A stretch of 64,000 nt of DNA from Pseudoalteromonas sp. G4. GTDB taxonomy: Bacteria; Pseudomonadota; Gammaproteobacteria; Enterobacterales; Alteromonadaceae. Positions 44,740 through 54,608 of the stretch are shown piece after piece. The notes under the pieces are model-generated. The model worked only from the letters and a program-made list of their open reading frames with translations, was not told the origin of the DNA and ran no database searches. Within the stretch, counting starts at the first letter, position 1; each line of letters starts with the position of its first letter. The position numbers and the translations under genes are program-made. The stretch lies in assembly GCF_028875915.1 (NCBI RefSeq), contig NZ_JAPEHW010000002.1, positions 62,001 through 126,000 on the forward strand. Direction: 5' to 3'.

Positions 44740-45627
44740 TTAATCTCGGTATAATTTCGTTAGATCTTGGTAATGGTCGATACGACGGTCACGTAAATAC
44801 GGCCAAATACGGCGAACAGATTCACTGCGAGCGCGATCGATTTCGGCATAAAGGATTTCGTCGTCATTATCGGTAGCATGAGCTAAAATTTCACCTTGTG
44901 GACCAGTGATAAAACTGTTACCCCAAAATTGAATTCCCTTAGATTGACCACTCGGGTCGGCTTCATGACCTTGACGGTTGCAAGCTATTACTGGCAAACC
45001 ATTCGATACAGCGTGAGCGCGCTGTGCGATTACCCATGCATCAAGTTGGCGTTGTTGCTCAGCTTTTTCATCATCTAAATCCCAACCAATTGCTGTTGGG
45101 TATATTAAAAATTCAGCACCTGCCATTGCCATCAAGCGAGCAGCTTCTGGGAACCATTGATCCCAACATACTAATACGCCTAATTTACCTATAGATGTTT
45201 CAATTGGTTGAAAACCTAAATCACCTGGAGTGAAGTAAAACTTCTCATAAAAACCTGGGTCATCAGGAATATGCATTTTACGATAAGTACCTGCGATTTC
45301 GCCGTCAGTATCAAGCACTACAGCGGTGTTATGGTATAAACCGGTTGCACGTTTTTCAAAAAGCGACGTCACAATAATAACATTCAGCTCTTTTGCTAAC
45401 TGGCCATAGAGTGCTGTGCTCGGGCCCGGAATAGGTTCAGCAAGATCAAAATTTTCAGTGCTTTCTACTTGGCAAAAATACAAACTACGGTGTAATTCTT
45501 GAAGTACAATTAGCTTTGCGCCATTTTTGGCCGCTTCTTTGATACCAAGAACCGTTTTATCTTGGTTATGTTGTAAATCACCGCTATTAGAATGCTGAAT
45601 CGCAGCAACTTTAATTGTCTGAGACAT
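44740..45627 (-). CDS. aguB: N-carbamoylputrescine amidase
   Basis: The 295-residue nitrilase-superfamily enzyme hydrolyses N-carbamoylputrescine to putrescine. The catalytic triad is E44 (LQELH), K117 (YRKMHIPDD) and C154 (VCWDQWFPE). FYEKFYFTPGD and the C-terminal RRIWPYLRDRRIDHY are specific for the AguB group. It follows aguA after two bases, so agmatine is converted to putrescine by one operon. Confidence 0.95.
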   Translation of the reverse strand: MSQTIKVAAIQHSNSGDLQHNQDKTVLGIKEAAKNGAKLIVLQELHRSLYFCQVESTENFDLAEPIPGPSTALYGQLAKELNVIIVTSLFEKRATGLYHNTAVVLDTDGEIAGTYRKMHIPDDPGFYEKFYFTPGDLGFQPIETSIGKLGVLVCWDQWFPEAARLMAMAGAEFLIYPTAIGWDLDDEKAEQQRQLDAWVIAQRAHAVSNGLPVIACNRQGHEADPSGQSKGIQFWGNSFITGPQGEILAHATDNDDEILYAEIDRARSESVRRIWPYLRDRRIDHYQDLTKLYRD

Positions 45628-45629
45628 GA

Positions 45630-46667
45630 TTAGCTCCGTAAAAAACCGTTAGGTAATTGCATGGTAATACAATGTAAACTGCCAAATTGGTGAATTAATG
45701 GCAGACAGTCAATTCCCACAATTTGATGCTCTGGATATGCTTTAGCAATAACATCAAGTGCAGCTTGGTCGTTAGCATCTTGATATGTAGGAACTAACAC
45801 TTTGTTATTGATAATAAGGTAATTGGCATAAGTTGCCGGCAAGCGATCACCTTCATCATTAAATTTTGCACTTGGCCAAGGTAGGGCATGTAAAGTGTAT
45901 GCATCGCCGCTAGGAGTTTTAAGCGTTTGTAATTGCAAAGCCATGTTTTGTAATGCGTTAAAGTGTTCATCATCACTGTCATCACAGGCAACATAAACCA
46001 AAGTATCATTTGGCGCAAAACGCACTAATGTATCAATGTGACTATCTGTATCGTCACCAGCAAGATACCCATGATCAACCCAAAGGAAATGATCAACACC
46101 TAATACTTCACTGAGTTTGGCTTCAAGCGCTTCTTTAGAAAGATTGTTTTCACGGTTTTCGTTTAACAAACACTCACTGGTAGTAAGTAATGTTCCTTTA
46201 CCATCAGTTTCAATGCCGCCACCTTCAAGTGCCAGTTCAACTTTGCTACTTGATGCATCCGCCGCAAGCACAGAGTTAAAAAGCTGCTGGTTTATCGCGT
46301 TATCAAGATCTGCTTGGTACTTATTACCCCAACCATTAAAGGTAAAATCAAGCGCATGCAAGCTATCACCTTTATATGTGCAAATAGGGCCATGATCACG
46401 TGCCCAAGTATCGTTAGTTGGGCAAACAACAAAATGAAGGTTATCTGTAGCTACTTTGTTATCAATAAATAACTGGCTAATATGTGCTTTAAGTGCGTCG
46501 TTATGCGCCACAATGATTAAGCTTTGTTCAGATAAAATTTCACGTGCAATAGCAACATAGGTTACTTCTACTGAATCTATTATATTTACCCAGTCAGTAC
46601 CTTTATGCGGCCATGTTAAAAGAACGGCATCTTGTGGAGCCCATTCTGCAGGAAAAACTGTTTTCAT
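45630..46667 (-). CDS. aguA: Agmatine deiminase
   Basis: The 345-residue enzyme converts agmatine to N-carbamoylputrescine and ammonia. It shows PAEWAPQDAVLLTWPH, TNDTWARDHGPI, ALEGGGIETDGKGTLLTT, WVDHGYLAGDDTDSHIDT and the catalytic Cys in GSLHCITMQLP (C333). First gene of aguA-aguB. Confidence 0.96.
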   Translation of the reverse strand: MKTVFPAEWAPQDAVLLTWPHKGTDWVNIIDSVEVTYVAIAREILSEQSLIIVAHNDALKAHISQLFIDNKVATDNLHFVVCPTNDTWARDHGPICTYKGDSLHALDFTFNGWGNKYQADLDNAINQQLFNSVLAADASSSKVELALEGGGIETDGKGTLLTTSECLLNENRENNLSKEALEAKLSEVLGVDHFLWVDHGYLAGDDTDSHIDTLVRFAPNDTLVYVACDDSDDEHFNALQNMALQLQTLKTPSGDAYTLHALPWPSAKFNDEGDRLPATYANYLIINNKVLVPTYQDANDQAALDVIAKAYPEHQIVGIDCLPLIHQFGSLHCITMQLPNGFLRS

Positions 46668-46727
46668 AATGTTTTACAAAGGGAATTTTGGCCAATACTA
46701 TCAAATGGGCGCGTTATTTATTAGTGT

Positions 46728-47309
46728 TTAATTGATGTTTTTCTTTGTTTGCTTCTTTTTTAACACTTTTGCTTGCGCATGTAGACTCGCCCTTACCATA
46801 AGCTCTTGATCTTGCTCTCGGATGTGACTAAAAATAAAGCGAGTTTTAAAATTTCCTTCACCAGATTGTGAATCAACCACTTGCGCAAAACAAAATACGG
46901 CTGCGGCTTCATCTGCTAAAAATAATTTACAACGATAAAACGCATTAGCTTGATATTGCTCAGTTGTTTTGAGTACAAAACCACTGCCACCAAAACTATG
47001 GGTTTCAAGTTGGTCTTCTTGCTGATTTTCACTAGCTAAAATATGCGACAGGATCAAATCAATTTTACGGGATTGTAGTTTAAGGTACTGGGCTAAATCT
47101 TCAGCCACATCACCTAGTTGACGAAGTGGTCTAAGGGCTGTTTGTTCAAGTATATTGACTTCATTGGCGAGTAAAAAAAGTGGGGGAATGATTTTATCTA
47201 TGTCGCTATCGTCTTTTGGCAAGTTAGCTTCTTCGACTGGTTCTAAATTAACACTAATCGCGTGTTCAATTTGAAAGTATTGATTAAATTGCTCGAGCAG
47301 ATAAGACAT
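46728..47309 (-). CDS. PilZ-domain-like protein
   Basis: A 193-residue soluble protein. A helical N-terminal half (residues 1-95) is followed by a beta-rich region with ETHSFGGSGFVLKT (about 101-114), which resembles the second c-di-GMP motif (D/N)xSxxG of PilZ domains. The RxxxR motif that should precede it is not visible, so binding of c-di-GMP is doubtful. The C-terminal tail is very basic (KVLKKKQTKKN). Family assignment is tentative. Confidence 0.6.
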   Translation of the reverse strand: MSYLLEQFNQYFQIEHAISVNLEPVEEANLPKDDSDIDKIIPPLFLLANEVNILEQTALRPLRQLGDVAEDLAQYLKLQSRKIDLILSHILASENQQEDQLETHSFGGSGFVLKTTEQYQANAFYRCKLFLADEAAAVFCFAQVVDSQSGEGNFKTRFIFSHIREQDQELMVRASLHAQAKVLKKKQTKKNIN

Positions 47310-47345
47310 AACGTAAGCTGTTTGACTAAATAATTTAATATCTTA

Positions 47346-47367
47346 GCCTGAACATGTAAGTTCAGGC
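47346..47367 (-). terminator. Perfect 8-bp hairpin after the BicA-like gene
   Basis: GCCTGAAC / GTTCAGGC with loop ATGTAA. No strong T run follows on the minus strand, so termination efficiency is unclear. Confidence 0.5.
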
Positions 47368-47388
47368 AAAGAATTTATTATTTTTCAG

Positions 47389-49050
47389 TTAGCTGCCTGT
47401 AAAAGGTACGTTTTCAACTACCTCTAATGATTGGTTGAGTGCATCTAATCGGGTATTTACAAAGCGTTCTTTTCCGATTAATTCATCAATGCCGAGACGC
47501 TCTAACTGATATTTTGCATCTTGATTTGGGCAGTATAAGAAAACTTCACAGTGCGCTTCAATGGCATCTTTTATTGCATTTTCAAGGGCGAGACCTACTG
47601 TCATATCAATCATTGGTACATCACTTAAATCGAGTATCATCGCTTTATATTTATGCACAGAGGTATGCTGCCTAGATATCGCTTTCGATACACTGAAAAT
47701 CATTGGCCCTGATAAATAGAAAAATAGAATTTTACCTTTCGCTTTATCTAAAATCGCACGCTCATCATTATTAAGTGGCACATCGTCATCGTCGGCGTCA
47801 CTAATTGCTTTTACCTGTTTTGCTTGTTCGCGGCTTAAGCGTTCAATCACAATAATATTCGAAATAAATACACCAAGGCCTACAGCAATTAATAAGTCTA
47901 CAAAGACCGTCAATAACATAACGCCATACATAATCGCTGTTTGTTGCATACTTGCTTTGTGAGCACGTTGTAAAAAGCTCCAATCAAGAATAGAAATACC
48001 AACATAGAGTGCGATACCTGCAAGGACAGCCATTGGAATTGGTTCGATTAAGCTCCCGGCAACCAGAACGACAAGCATTAAAATAATTGCACGAATGATT
48101 GCAGCAGCAGGGGAGCGAGAGCCTACTTGAATACTCACAACCGTTCCCATTGTGGCACCTGCACCAGGTAATGCGCCAAACAAGCCTGAGATCATGTTCG
48201 CAATACCTTGGCCTTTTAATTCTTTATTTGAATCGTGTTCTTGGCGCGTAAGTGAATCAGAAATAACCGCAGTTAAAAGAGTGTCGATACAACCAAGCGT
48301 ACCAAGTACCATGGCTTCAATAATCATGGTCACGAATTGATCAGAGGTAAACGTAGGGAATACCATATTCGGTAAACCTGTAGGGATTTCACCAATACGA
48401 CGAATGCCCTCGTCAGTGAATAGAATCACAGAAACTAAGGTAATTGCGATTAATGCAACTAATTGCGCAGGAATATATTTTCGATACTTTTTAGGAAAGT
48501 AAAACAAAATAGCTAATGTAGCGAGACCTAAAAAGAGCTCTGAGAAATGAAGGTTGGCAATTAAACTTGGTAATTCAGATAACGTACCAACGACGCCGCC
48601 AGACGGAGGTTTATGGCCGAGTAGTGGGGCAAGTTGTAAAATAATTAAGATAACACCAATGCCAGACATAAAGCCTGAAATAACACTGTATGGCATTAAG
48701 GTGACATATTTCCCGAGTTTTAAAGACCCCAGTAAAAACTGAAAAGCACCTGCCATCATGACTACGGTAAACGCCATGGCCATTCCTTGCTCAGGGTGTT
48801 TAGCCATCATGGCAGTAAGCACAGCTGTCATAATAACGGTCATTGGACCGGTAGGTTCTGAAATAAGCGAGTTTGAACCACCAAAGAGGGCTGCAAATAA
48901 ACCGACTAAAATAGCACCCCAAATACCTGCTTCAGCGCCGGCTCCAGAAGCAACACCAAATGCAAGGGCGAGTGGTAATGAAATGATTGCTGTAGTGACA
49001 CCACCAAATAAGTCACCACGAAGTTGAAAATGCTTAAATCGCTCAATCAA
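47389..49050 (-). CDS. SulP family transporter (BicA-like)
   Basis: The 553-residue protein has about 12-14 membrane segments and a C-terminal STAS domain (about 435-540, with AMILDLSDVPMIDMTVG). Sequence features such as TTAIISLPLALAFGVASGAGAEAGIWGAI, FGGSNSLISEPTGPMTVIM and GQGIANMISGLFGALPGAGATMGT are those of the BicA group of sodium-dependent bicarbonate transporters, but sulfate transport cannot be excluded. The TTG at 49050 is taken as start (GGGG eight bases upstream). No ATG lies nearby in frame. Confidence 0.88.
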   Translation of the reverse strand: MIERFKHFQLRGDLFGGVTTAIISLPLALAFGVASGAGAEAGIWGAILVGLFAALFGGSNSLISEPTGPMTVIMTAVLTAMMAKHPEQGMAMAFTVVMMAGAFQFLLGSLKLGKYVTLMPYSVISGFMSGIGVILIILQLAPLLGHKPPSGGVVGTLSELPSLIANLHFSELFLGLATLAILFYFPKKYRKYIPAQLVALIAITLVSVILFTDEGIRRIGEIPTGLPNMVFPTFTSDQFVTMIIEAMVLGTLGCIDTLLTAVISDSLTRQEHDSNKELKGQGIANMISGLFGALPGAGATMGTVVSIQVGSRSPAAAIIRAIILMLVVLVAGSLIEPIPMAVLAGIALYVGISILDWSFLQRAHKASMQQTAIMYGVMLLTVFVDLLIAVGLGVFISNIIVIERLSREQAKQVKAISDADDDDVPLNNDERAILDKAKGKILFFYLSGPMIFSVSKAISRQHTSVHKYKAMILDLSDVPMIDMTVGLALENAIKDAIEAHCEVFLYCPNQDAKYQLERLGIDELIGKERFVNTRLDALNQSLEVVENVPFTGS

Positions 49051-49252
49051 AAGTTTTACCCCAATTTTTCAGACGCGGTATTCTAACCAGACTGTACAAT
49101 AAGTTACAGTAGCATGACGTTATTTAAAGCATAAAACTGTACTGATCAGATCTGTTATGTAACAAAACAATTCGTGTACTAGAAAAAAATACAATTATCC
49201 TTAAGAAGTGTTAAACTTCCTGAAAATTACACTTATTAAACAATCATTAATC

Positions 49253-50449
49253 ATGTTTCAGCCAGTTAGTTTGTTTATTGGCATGCGCTATGCGAAATTA
49301 GCCAAAGGCAATGGCTTTATCTCTTTTATTTCATTTTTCTCGATAGCCGGTATTATCCTAGGCATGATTGCGCTTATTTGTGTCACCAGTGTTATGAATG
49401 GCTTTGAAAACCGTTTAAAACAATCCATGCTTCAAATTGTTCCTCATTTAACCTTATCTCTGAATAGTGATAATCAACACACAGTAATTGAAGCTCTCAG
49501 TAGTAATGCGCACGTGAACGCGATTTCGAAATTCAAAAGCAGTGAAGGGCTTGTTGTTTCGAACAGTAAATTACTTGCAGCACAAATATATGGCGTGGAG
49601 AAAGAACAACAAAACCCACTCAAAAACATGTTAAATCCAAGCGTTGTTGAAGCACTCAGCAACACCAAATATGCCGTTGCGATTTCGCGCCGTTTAGCCA
49701 CACAGTTAGATGTTGCTGTAGGTGATAAAGTGCGTTTGATGCTACCTAGTGTGACTACGTTTACACCCGTAGGTCGCATGCCATCGCAACGTCTCTTCAC
49801 GGTTGCTGTATTGATTGATAATCCAGCTTTCCATTCCCAAGTTATTTTAACTAGCACTAATGATTTACTTCGCCTTAATAGAGTGAAACCGAAAGACTTT
49901 AATGAAGTCGCCGTTTATCTTAATGACCCATTTCAACTTGAAACCCTATTAACTGAGTTACCTCAATTACAGCCACTCAAAGTAGGCGATTGGAAAGACA
50001 GCCAAGGCTCGCTATTTTCAGCGGTTGCAATGGAAAAACGCATTATGAGCTTATTGCTTGGTTTAATTATTTTAGTAGCCGTTTTTAATATTCTTTCAGC
50101 ACTTACAATGATGGTTTCTGAAAAACAATCAGAAATAGCGATATTGCAGACCTTAGGGTTAAGCCCAAGTGGTGTGTTACAAGTTTTTATGGTGCAAGGA
50201 CTATATAACGGTTTAGTAGGAAGTGTATTAGGCGTTGTGCTTGGCTTGAGTGTGGCAATTAATATTAATGAAATACTGGCACAAATAGGCGTTCAAATTA
50301 TCGCAGGCATGCAATTACCAGTAGATGTATCTTGGTTTCAAGTTACTGTAATTTTTTCTTTAAGTATTATTATGAGTTATTTAGCTACTTTTTACCCCGC
50401 AACCCGCGCAGCTAAATTAGCCCCAGCACAGGTATTACGCTATGAATAA
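49253..50449 (+). CDS. lolC: Lipoprotein-releasing ABC transporter permease LolC
   Basis: The 398-residue inner-membrane protein has four membrane segments: one N-terminal (about residues 27-50) and three C-terminal, with a large periplasmic domain between. FIGMRYAKLAKGNGFISFISFFSIAGI and SEKQSEIAILQTLGLSPSGVLQVFMVQG are typical of LolC. With LolD and LolE it extracts outer-membrane lipoproteins and passes them to LolA. ATG 49253 gives the standard N-terminus. It overlaps lolD by eight bases. Confidence 0.93.
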   Translation: MFQPVSLFIGMRYAKLAKGNGFISFISFFSIAGIILGMIALICVTSVMNGFENRLKQSMLQIVPHLTLSLNSDNQHTVIEALSSNAHVNAISKFKSSEGLVVSNSKLLAAQIYGVEKEQQNPLKNMLNPSVVEALSNTKYAVAISRRLATQLDVAVGDKVRLMLPSVTTFTPVGRMPSQRLFTVAVLIDNPAFHSQVILTSTNDLLRLNRVKPKDFNEVAVYLNDPFQLETLLTELPQLQPLKVGDWKDSQGSLFSAVAMEKRIMSLLLGLIILVAVFNILSALTMMVSEKQSEIAILQTLGLSPSGVLQVFMVQGLYNGLVGSVLGVVLGLSVAININEILAQIGVQIIAGMQLPVDVSWFQVTVIFSLSIIMSYLATFYPATRAAKLAPAQVLRYE

Positions 50450-51125
50450 TCACGTTGTTGTTAAATGTGAGCATTTAACTAAATCATACCAAGATGGCGA
50501 AGTGCAACTCGACATCTTAAATGACCTTAATTTAGATCTTGAAGCGGGTACAACATTAGCGATTGTGGGCAGCTCTGGTTCTGGCAAAAGTACCTTACTG
50601 CATTTACTAGGAACACTTGATAAACCAAATCAAGGTACGATAAAAATCAAAGGGGTTGATACCACGGAGCTCAATCGCAAACAACAGGCTGAGTTTCGTA
50701 ACAAACACATAGGCTTTATTTATCAATTTCATCACTTATTGATGGAGTTTAGTGCGCTAGAAAATGTGATGCTGCCATTGTTAATCGGCGGTGTTGCTAA
50801 AAGTGATGCAAAATTGCAAGCGACTGAGATGTTACATAACGTGGGTTTAAGTCATCGTGTGTCACATAAACCTGATCAACTCTCTGGTGGTGAGCGTCAA
50901 CGTGTTGCAATTGCTCGTGCTCTCATAACAAAACCAGCATTAGTATTGGCTGATGAGCCAACAGGTAATTTAGACAAAGAAAACGGTGAGAAAATTTACG
51001 AACTCATTAACCAATTAAAAGTCTGTCATAACACGGCATTTATTGTTGTTACACATGATTTAGAGTTGGCGGCAAAACTTGATAAAACCATGTTTATTAA
51101 ACAGGGGCAATTGGTAAGCCAATGA
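50442..51125 (+). CDS. lolD: Lipoprotein-releasing ABC transporter ATPase LolD
   Basis: The 227-residue ATPase has Walker A GSSGSGKST (residues 43-51), the Q loop, signature LSGGERQRVAIARAL and Walker B LVLADEPTG. GFIYQFHHLLMEFSALENVMLPL is the LolD-specific region. It powers LolCE. Confidence 0.96.
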   Translation: MNNHVVVKCEHLTKSYQDGEVQLDILNDLNLDLEAGTTLAIVGSSGSGKSTLLHLLGTLDKPNQGTIKIKGVDTTELNRKQQAEFRNKHIGFIYQFHHLLMEFSALENVMLPLLIGGVAKSDAKLQATEMLHNVGLSHRVSHKPDQLSGGERQRVAIARALITKPALVLADEPTGNLDKENGEKIYELINQLKVCHNTAFIVVTHDLELAAKLDKTMFIKQGQLVSQ

Positions 51126-52348
51126 GTTTAAGTGTTTATTTGGTAAAAGGGTTTAGGCGAGGCAAGGGTGAAAAATCCGTTAGTGGGTTTTTTAGTAAAT
51201 CGTCAACCATTGGTATTTCGTTAGGTGTTGCCGTACTTATTCTGGCACTGTCGGTGATTAATGGCTTTGAATTTGCTCTAAAAGACCGCTTACTCAGTGT
51301 AATACCGCATATTGAATATTATGCACCATCAAAACCGCTCAATAATTTTACTCACCATCAACAGCGTTTATTAACGCATCCCGAAGTAAAAGCAGTTGCA
51401 CCTTATATCAAATTAAACGCAATGGTGTCGCACAAAGGCAAAATGCATGGGGTTGTACTTAAAGGCATCAATCCATCACTTGAGCAAACGGTGTCTAAAA
51501 GTGCTGATTACATTACACCAAAATCCAGTATTAATTTAGCCGATGGCGAAGTTGTTTTAGGCAAAGCATTGGCTGAAAAACTGGCACTATCTCTAGGTGA
51601 CACGGTAACTGTACTATTACCCGAGCCAGGTACGCAATCACTCGCCAGTATTAATCGTATCAATTTAACTCTAGCAGGTACGATAAACTTAGGTGGTCAA
51701 TTAGATATGAATTTTGGCCAAATTACCTTAGGAAAAGCGCAGCAACTAAAGCGTTTTTCAAATGCTGAATTCGATGGCTTACAAGTCAAAGTAGCTGATG
51801 TGTTTGCTGCAAGGCAAAGCGCTTTGTCTATTGGGCAATCACTCGATGAATTGGTTTACATTGAAACTTGGTACCGTTCGCAAGGTAACCTATATCAAGA
51901 TATCCAAATGGTACGGCTTATTGTCTATATCACCGTATTTTTAATTGTGGCGGTGGCAAGTTTTAATATTGTTTCTACACTGGTGATGGAAGTTAAAGAG
52001 AAGCAGTCTAGCATCGCTATACTCAAGACCATGGGTGCCAATGATAACACCATTATTAAATGCTTTTTGTTACAAGGCATCTATCAAGCAGCGCAAGGGT
52101 TATTTTTTGGACTCTTGTTTGGCATCTTATTATCGCTAAGTATCAGTGACATCTATGAAATGATTTCAAGATTAAGTGGTAATAATGTGCTATCTGGTGT
52201 TTATTTTATCGACTATTTACCGAGCCAATTAAAATGGGTTGACCTACTGATCACATCAGCTATAACATTCCTAATGGCAATTATTGCATGTATTTTTCCC
52301 GCAATAAAAGCAAGCAAAACGGACCCTGCTAAAGTTTTAGGACACTAA
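51122..52348 (+). CDS. lolE: Lipoprotein-releasing ABC transporter permease LolE
   Basis: The 408-residue partner of LolC has the same four-helix layout: SKSSTIGISLGVAVLILALSVINGFEFALKDRLLSVIPHI and EVKEKQSSIAILKTMGANDNTIIKCFLLQGIYQ. Its start overlaps the lolD stop (ATGA). The whole lolCDE set is translationally coupled. Confidence 0.93.
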   Translation: MSLSVYLVKGFRRGKGEKSVSGFFSKSSTIGISLGVAVLILALSVINGFEFALKDRLLSVIPHIEYYAPSKPLNNFTHHQQRLLTHPEVKAVAPYIKLNAMVSHKGKMHGVVLKGINPSLEQTVSKSADYITPKSSINLADGEVVLGKALAEKLALSLGDTVTVLLPEPGTQSLASINRINLTLAGTINLGGQLDMNFGQITLGKAQQLKRFSNAEFDGLQVKVADVFAARQSALSIGQSLDELVYIETWYRSQGNLYQDIQMVRLIVYITVFLIVAVASFNIVSTLVMEVKEKQSSIAILKTMGANDNTIIKCFLLQGIYQAAQGLFFGLLFGILLSLSISDIYEMISRLSGNNVLSGVYFIDYLPSQLKWVDLLITSAITFLMAIIACIFPAIKASKTDPAKVLGH

Positions 52349-52351
52349 ACA

Positions 52352-53557
52352 ATGGTTTTAGATGAACGGACCACATTAATGACAGCCATTGTCGTTTACT
52401 TTTTAGGTAAATGGCTAAATCGTCGTTTTAAGGTGCTACAACAGTTTAATATTCCTGAAGCGGTGACTGGGGGCATTTTAGCAGCCTCGATTAGCGCTTT
52501 TTTATACTATCTTTTTTCTTTAGAAATTACCTTTTCTTTGGCATCTCGTGACCTATTCCTGATTGTTTTTTTCACTACTATCGGCCTTAATGCGAAAATT
52601 TCGAGTCTAGTGAAAGGGGGCCAAAGCTTATTATTATTACTCATACTAGCAGTGATGTTCTTAGTGGTTCAGAATATTATTGGTGTGAGTGTGTTTAGCT
52701 TTTTTGGTATGCCTGCTATTAGTGGCTTGTTAGGTGGTTCGATTTCATTAAGCGGAGGTCATGGTACAGCGATCGCTTGGTCTTCAGAGTTTCATGAGCA
52801 GTACGCCATTTATGGCGCATTAGAATTGGCACTTGCCTGCGCCACATTTGGCTTAATTTTTGGTGGTATTCTCGGTGGTCCAATTGCTAAATACCTGGTC
52901 GAAAGACATAAACTTAAACCTACGGTACGAAGTGCAAAACCGCTCGCGGTTGGTGTGTCATATCGTAACGCCAAGTTTGCAAGTGTAAATATAGACCAAT
53001 TTTTAATAAGTATTTTTATTATTTTAGCGGCGATTGGTTTGGGCCATCATTTAGCCGTTTTATTACAACATCTAAATTTTGAATTACCCTTATTTGTATG
53101 CTGCTTATTTGTGGGCATTATACTGAGCAATACAGTACCTTACTTATTCAAAATTCGTTCTTGGCCGAGTGATAGTGCATCGCTTTCGTTTATTTCTGAC
53201 CTCTGTCTTGGTTTATTCTTGGCGATGTCTTTGATGAGTATTCAACTCTGGACATTAACAAGTTTGGCACTTCCTTTTGTTGTATTGCTTGTTTTTCAAG
53301 TGATAGCGACGATGTTGTATGCAACCTTGGTGGTGTTTCGCGTGTTAGGAAAAGATTATGACGCGGCGGTAATGGCATCCGGTTATGCAGGTTTAACTTT
53401 AGGCGCTACACCTACTGCAATTGCAAATATGACGGCAGTGACGCAACACTATGCACCTTCAACTAAAGCATTTATTGTAGTGCCACTAGTCGGTGCGTTT
53501 TTTATTGATATTTTAAATGCATTGGTTATAAGTCAATTTGTTAGTTGGTTAGGGTAG
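52352..53557 (+). CDS. gltS: Sodium/glutamate symporter
   Basis: The 401-residue membrane protein has about 10-12 helices and the GltS motifs NIPEAVTGGILAA, FFTTIGLNAKISSL, LLGGSISLSGGHGTAIAW and GYAGLTLGATPTAIANM. It imports glutamate with sodium. It follows lolE by three bases, an unusual neighbour, and may simply share its transcript. Confidence 0.93.
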   Translation: MVLDERTTLMTAIVVYFLGKWLNRRFKVLQQFNIPEAVTGGILAASISAFLYYLFSLEITFSLASRDLFLIVFFTTIGLNAKISSLVKGGQSLLLLLILAVMFLVVQNIIGVSVFSFFGMPAISGLLGGSISLSGGHGTAIAWSSEFHEQYAIYGALELALACATFGLIFGGILGGPIAKYLVERHKLKPTVRSAKPLAVGVSYRNAKFASVNIDQFLISIFIILAAIGLGHHLAVLLQHLNFELPLFVCCLFVGIILSNTVPYLFKIRSWPSDSASLSFISDLCLGLFLAMSLMSIQLWTLTSLALPFVVLLVFQVIATMLYATLVVFRVLGKDYDAAVMASGYAGLTLGATPTAIANMTAVTQHYAPSTKAFIVVPLVGAFFIDILNALVISQFVSWLG

Positions 53558-53568
53558 AGAGGGAAATG

Positions 53569-54099
53569 ATGTCTTGGCAAACGGTTTATTCTTTTTGGTT
53601 CGAAACACTCACTGCTAAACAATGGTTTAGTGTGTCACAAGAGGTAGATGACGCTATAAAGCAGCAATTTGAAACTACCCTGCTTGCGGCGAAGCAAGGT
53701 GAGCTTCATCATTGGCGTGAAACAGCAAAAGGTGCACTTTGTGAGATTATTGTGCTGGACCAGTTTTCGCGTAATATTTACCGTGACTTACCTGATGCAT
53801 TTTCGCAAGACCCACAAGCACTCGTTTTAGCCCAGTGGGCAATTGCACGTGGTTTTAATAAACAGCTATCAGAAGAAGAAGTCGGATTTATGTATTTGCC
53901 TTTTATGCACAGTGAAAGTAAACAAATTCATGAGGTAGCTGAACAACTTTACCGCGGTCACCCAAATTATGATTTTGAAGTCGCTCATAAAAACATTATT
54001 GATCGCTTTGGTCGCTATCCGCATCGCAATGAAATTCTTGGTCGAGTGTCGAGTGAACAAGAATTAACATTTTTGACACATCCCAATTCATCTTTTTAA
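53569..54099 (+). CDS. DUF924 family protein
   Basis: The 176-residue all-helical protein has VYSFWFETLTAKQWF, LCEIIVLDQFSRNIYRDLPDAFSQDPQAL and FMYLPFMHSESKQIHE, the hallmarks of DUF924 (TPR-like fold, function unknown). Start ATG 53569 is six bases after GAGGG. An adjacent ATG at 53566 is possible. It is 11 bases after gltS and probably in the same transcript. Confidence 0.88.
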   Translation: MSWQTVYSFWFETLTAKQWFSVSQEVDDAIKQQFETTLLAAKQGELHHWRETAKGALCEIIVLDQFSRNIYRDLPDAFSQDPQALVLAQWAIARGFNKQLSEEEVGFMYLPFMHSESKQIHEVAEQLYRGHPNYDFEVAHKNIIDRFGRYPHRNEILGRVSSEQELTFLTHPNSSF

Positions 54100-54167
54100 C
54101 GTTACCGCTTGCTTTGCCGTTGTTGAATCAGTAGAGTGAGGCAATTGAAATTTTCTAAAGATGTATT

Positions 54168-54608
54168 ATGGAAAACCAAGAACAAAAACCACAACCAACT
54201 CAAGCTGAAATTGAAGCAGCGCATAATCAATGGACACGTGAAACACTTGATCGTGCAAATAAACACTTAGCAGAAAAGGGCATTTTACCAAAAACGATAT
54301 TAGACAAAGAAAGTCGTTATCTCGTGCCTATGTGTGCTATTTGGAAAATTAAAAGTCAGCAGGGAAAAACATACTGGGTAGTTTCGGGTAATTTACCAAC
54401 AGATCATGTTGAAGTAACTGCTGCATCTAATGCTCGAGATGCGTTACGCTATTTTTCATTTCAATGGCAAATGAAAGCAGAAGAAATTATGAGCACAGGC
54501 GCACGTGAAAAAGCCCAAGTGGACTTTGCTAATTTACTGGTAAATAGAGCTCAGGGATTATATGAGCTCTACAATAATGAAAAATTGTGGGCTAGTGAAC
54601 CAGCGTAA
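54168..54608 (+). CDS. DUF4826-like protein
   Basis: A 146-residue soluble protein: AHNQWTRETLDRANKHLAEKGILPKTILDKESRYLVPMCAIWKI..YWVVSGNLPTDHVE. This pattern resembles DUF4826, small conserved proteins of Shewanella and Pseudoalteromonas. Function unknown. Its 3' end overlaps the convergent acetyltransferase gene by 17 bases. Confidence 0.72.
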   Translation: MENQEQKPQPTQAEIEAAHNQWTRETLDRANKHLAEKGILPKTILDKESRYLVPMCAIWKIKSQQGKTYWVVSGNLPTDHVEVTAASNARDALRYFSFQWQMKAEEIMSTGAREKAQVDFANLLVNRAQGLYELYNNEKLWASEPA

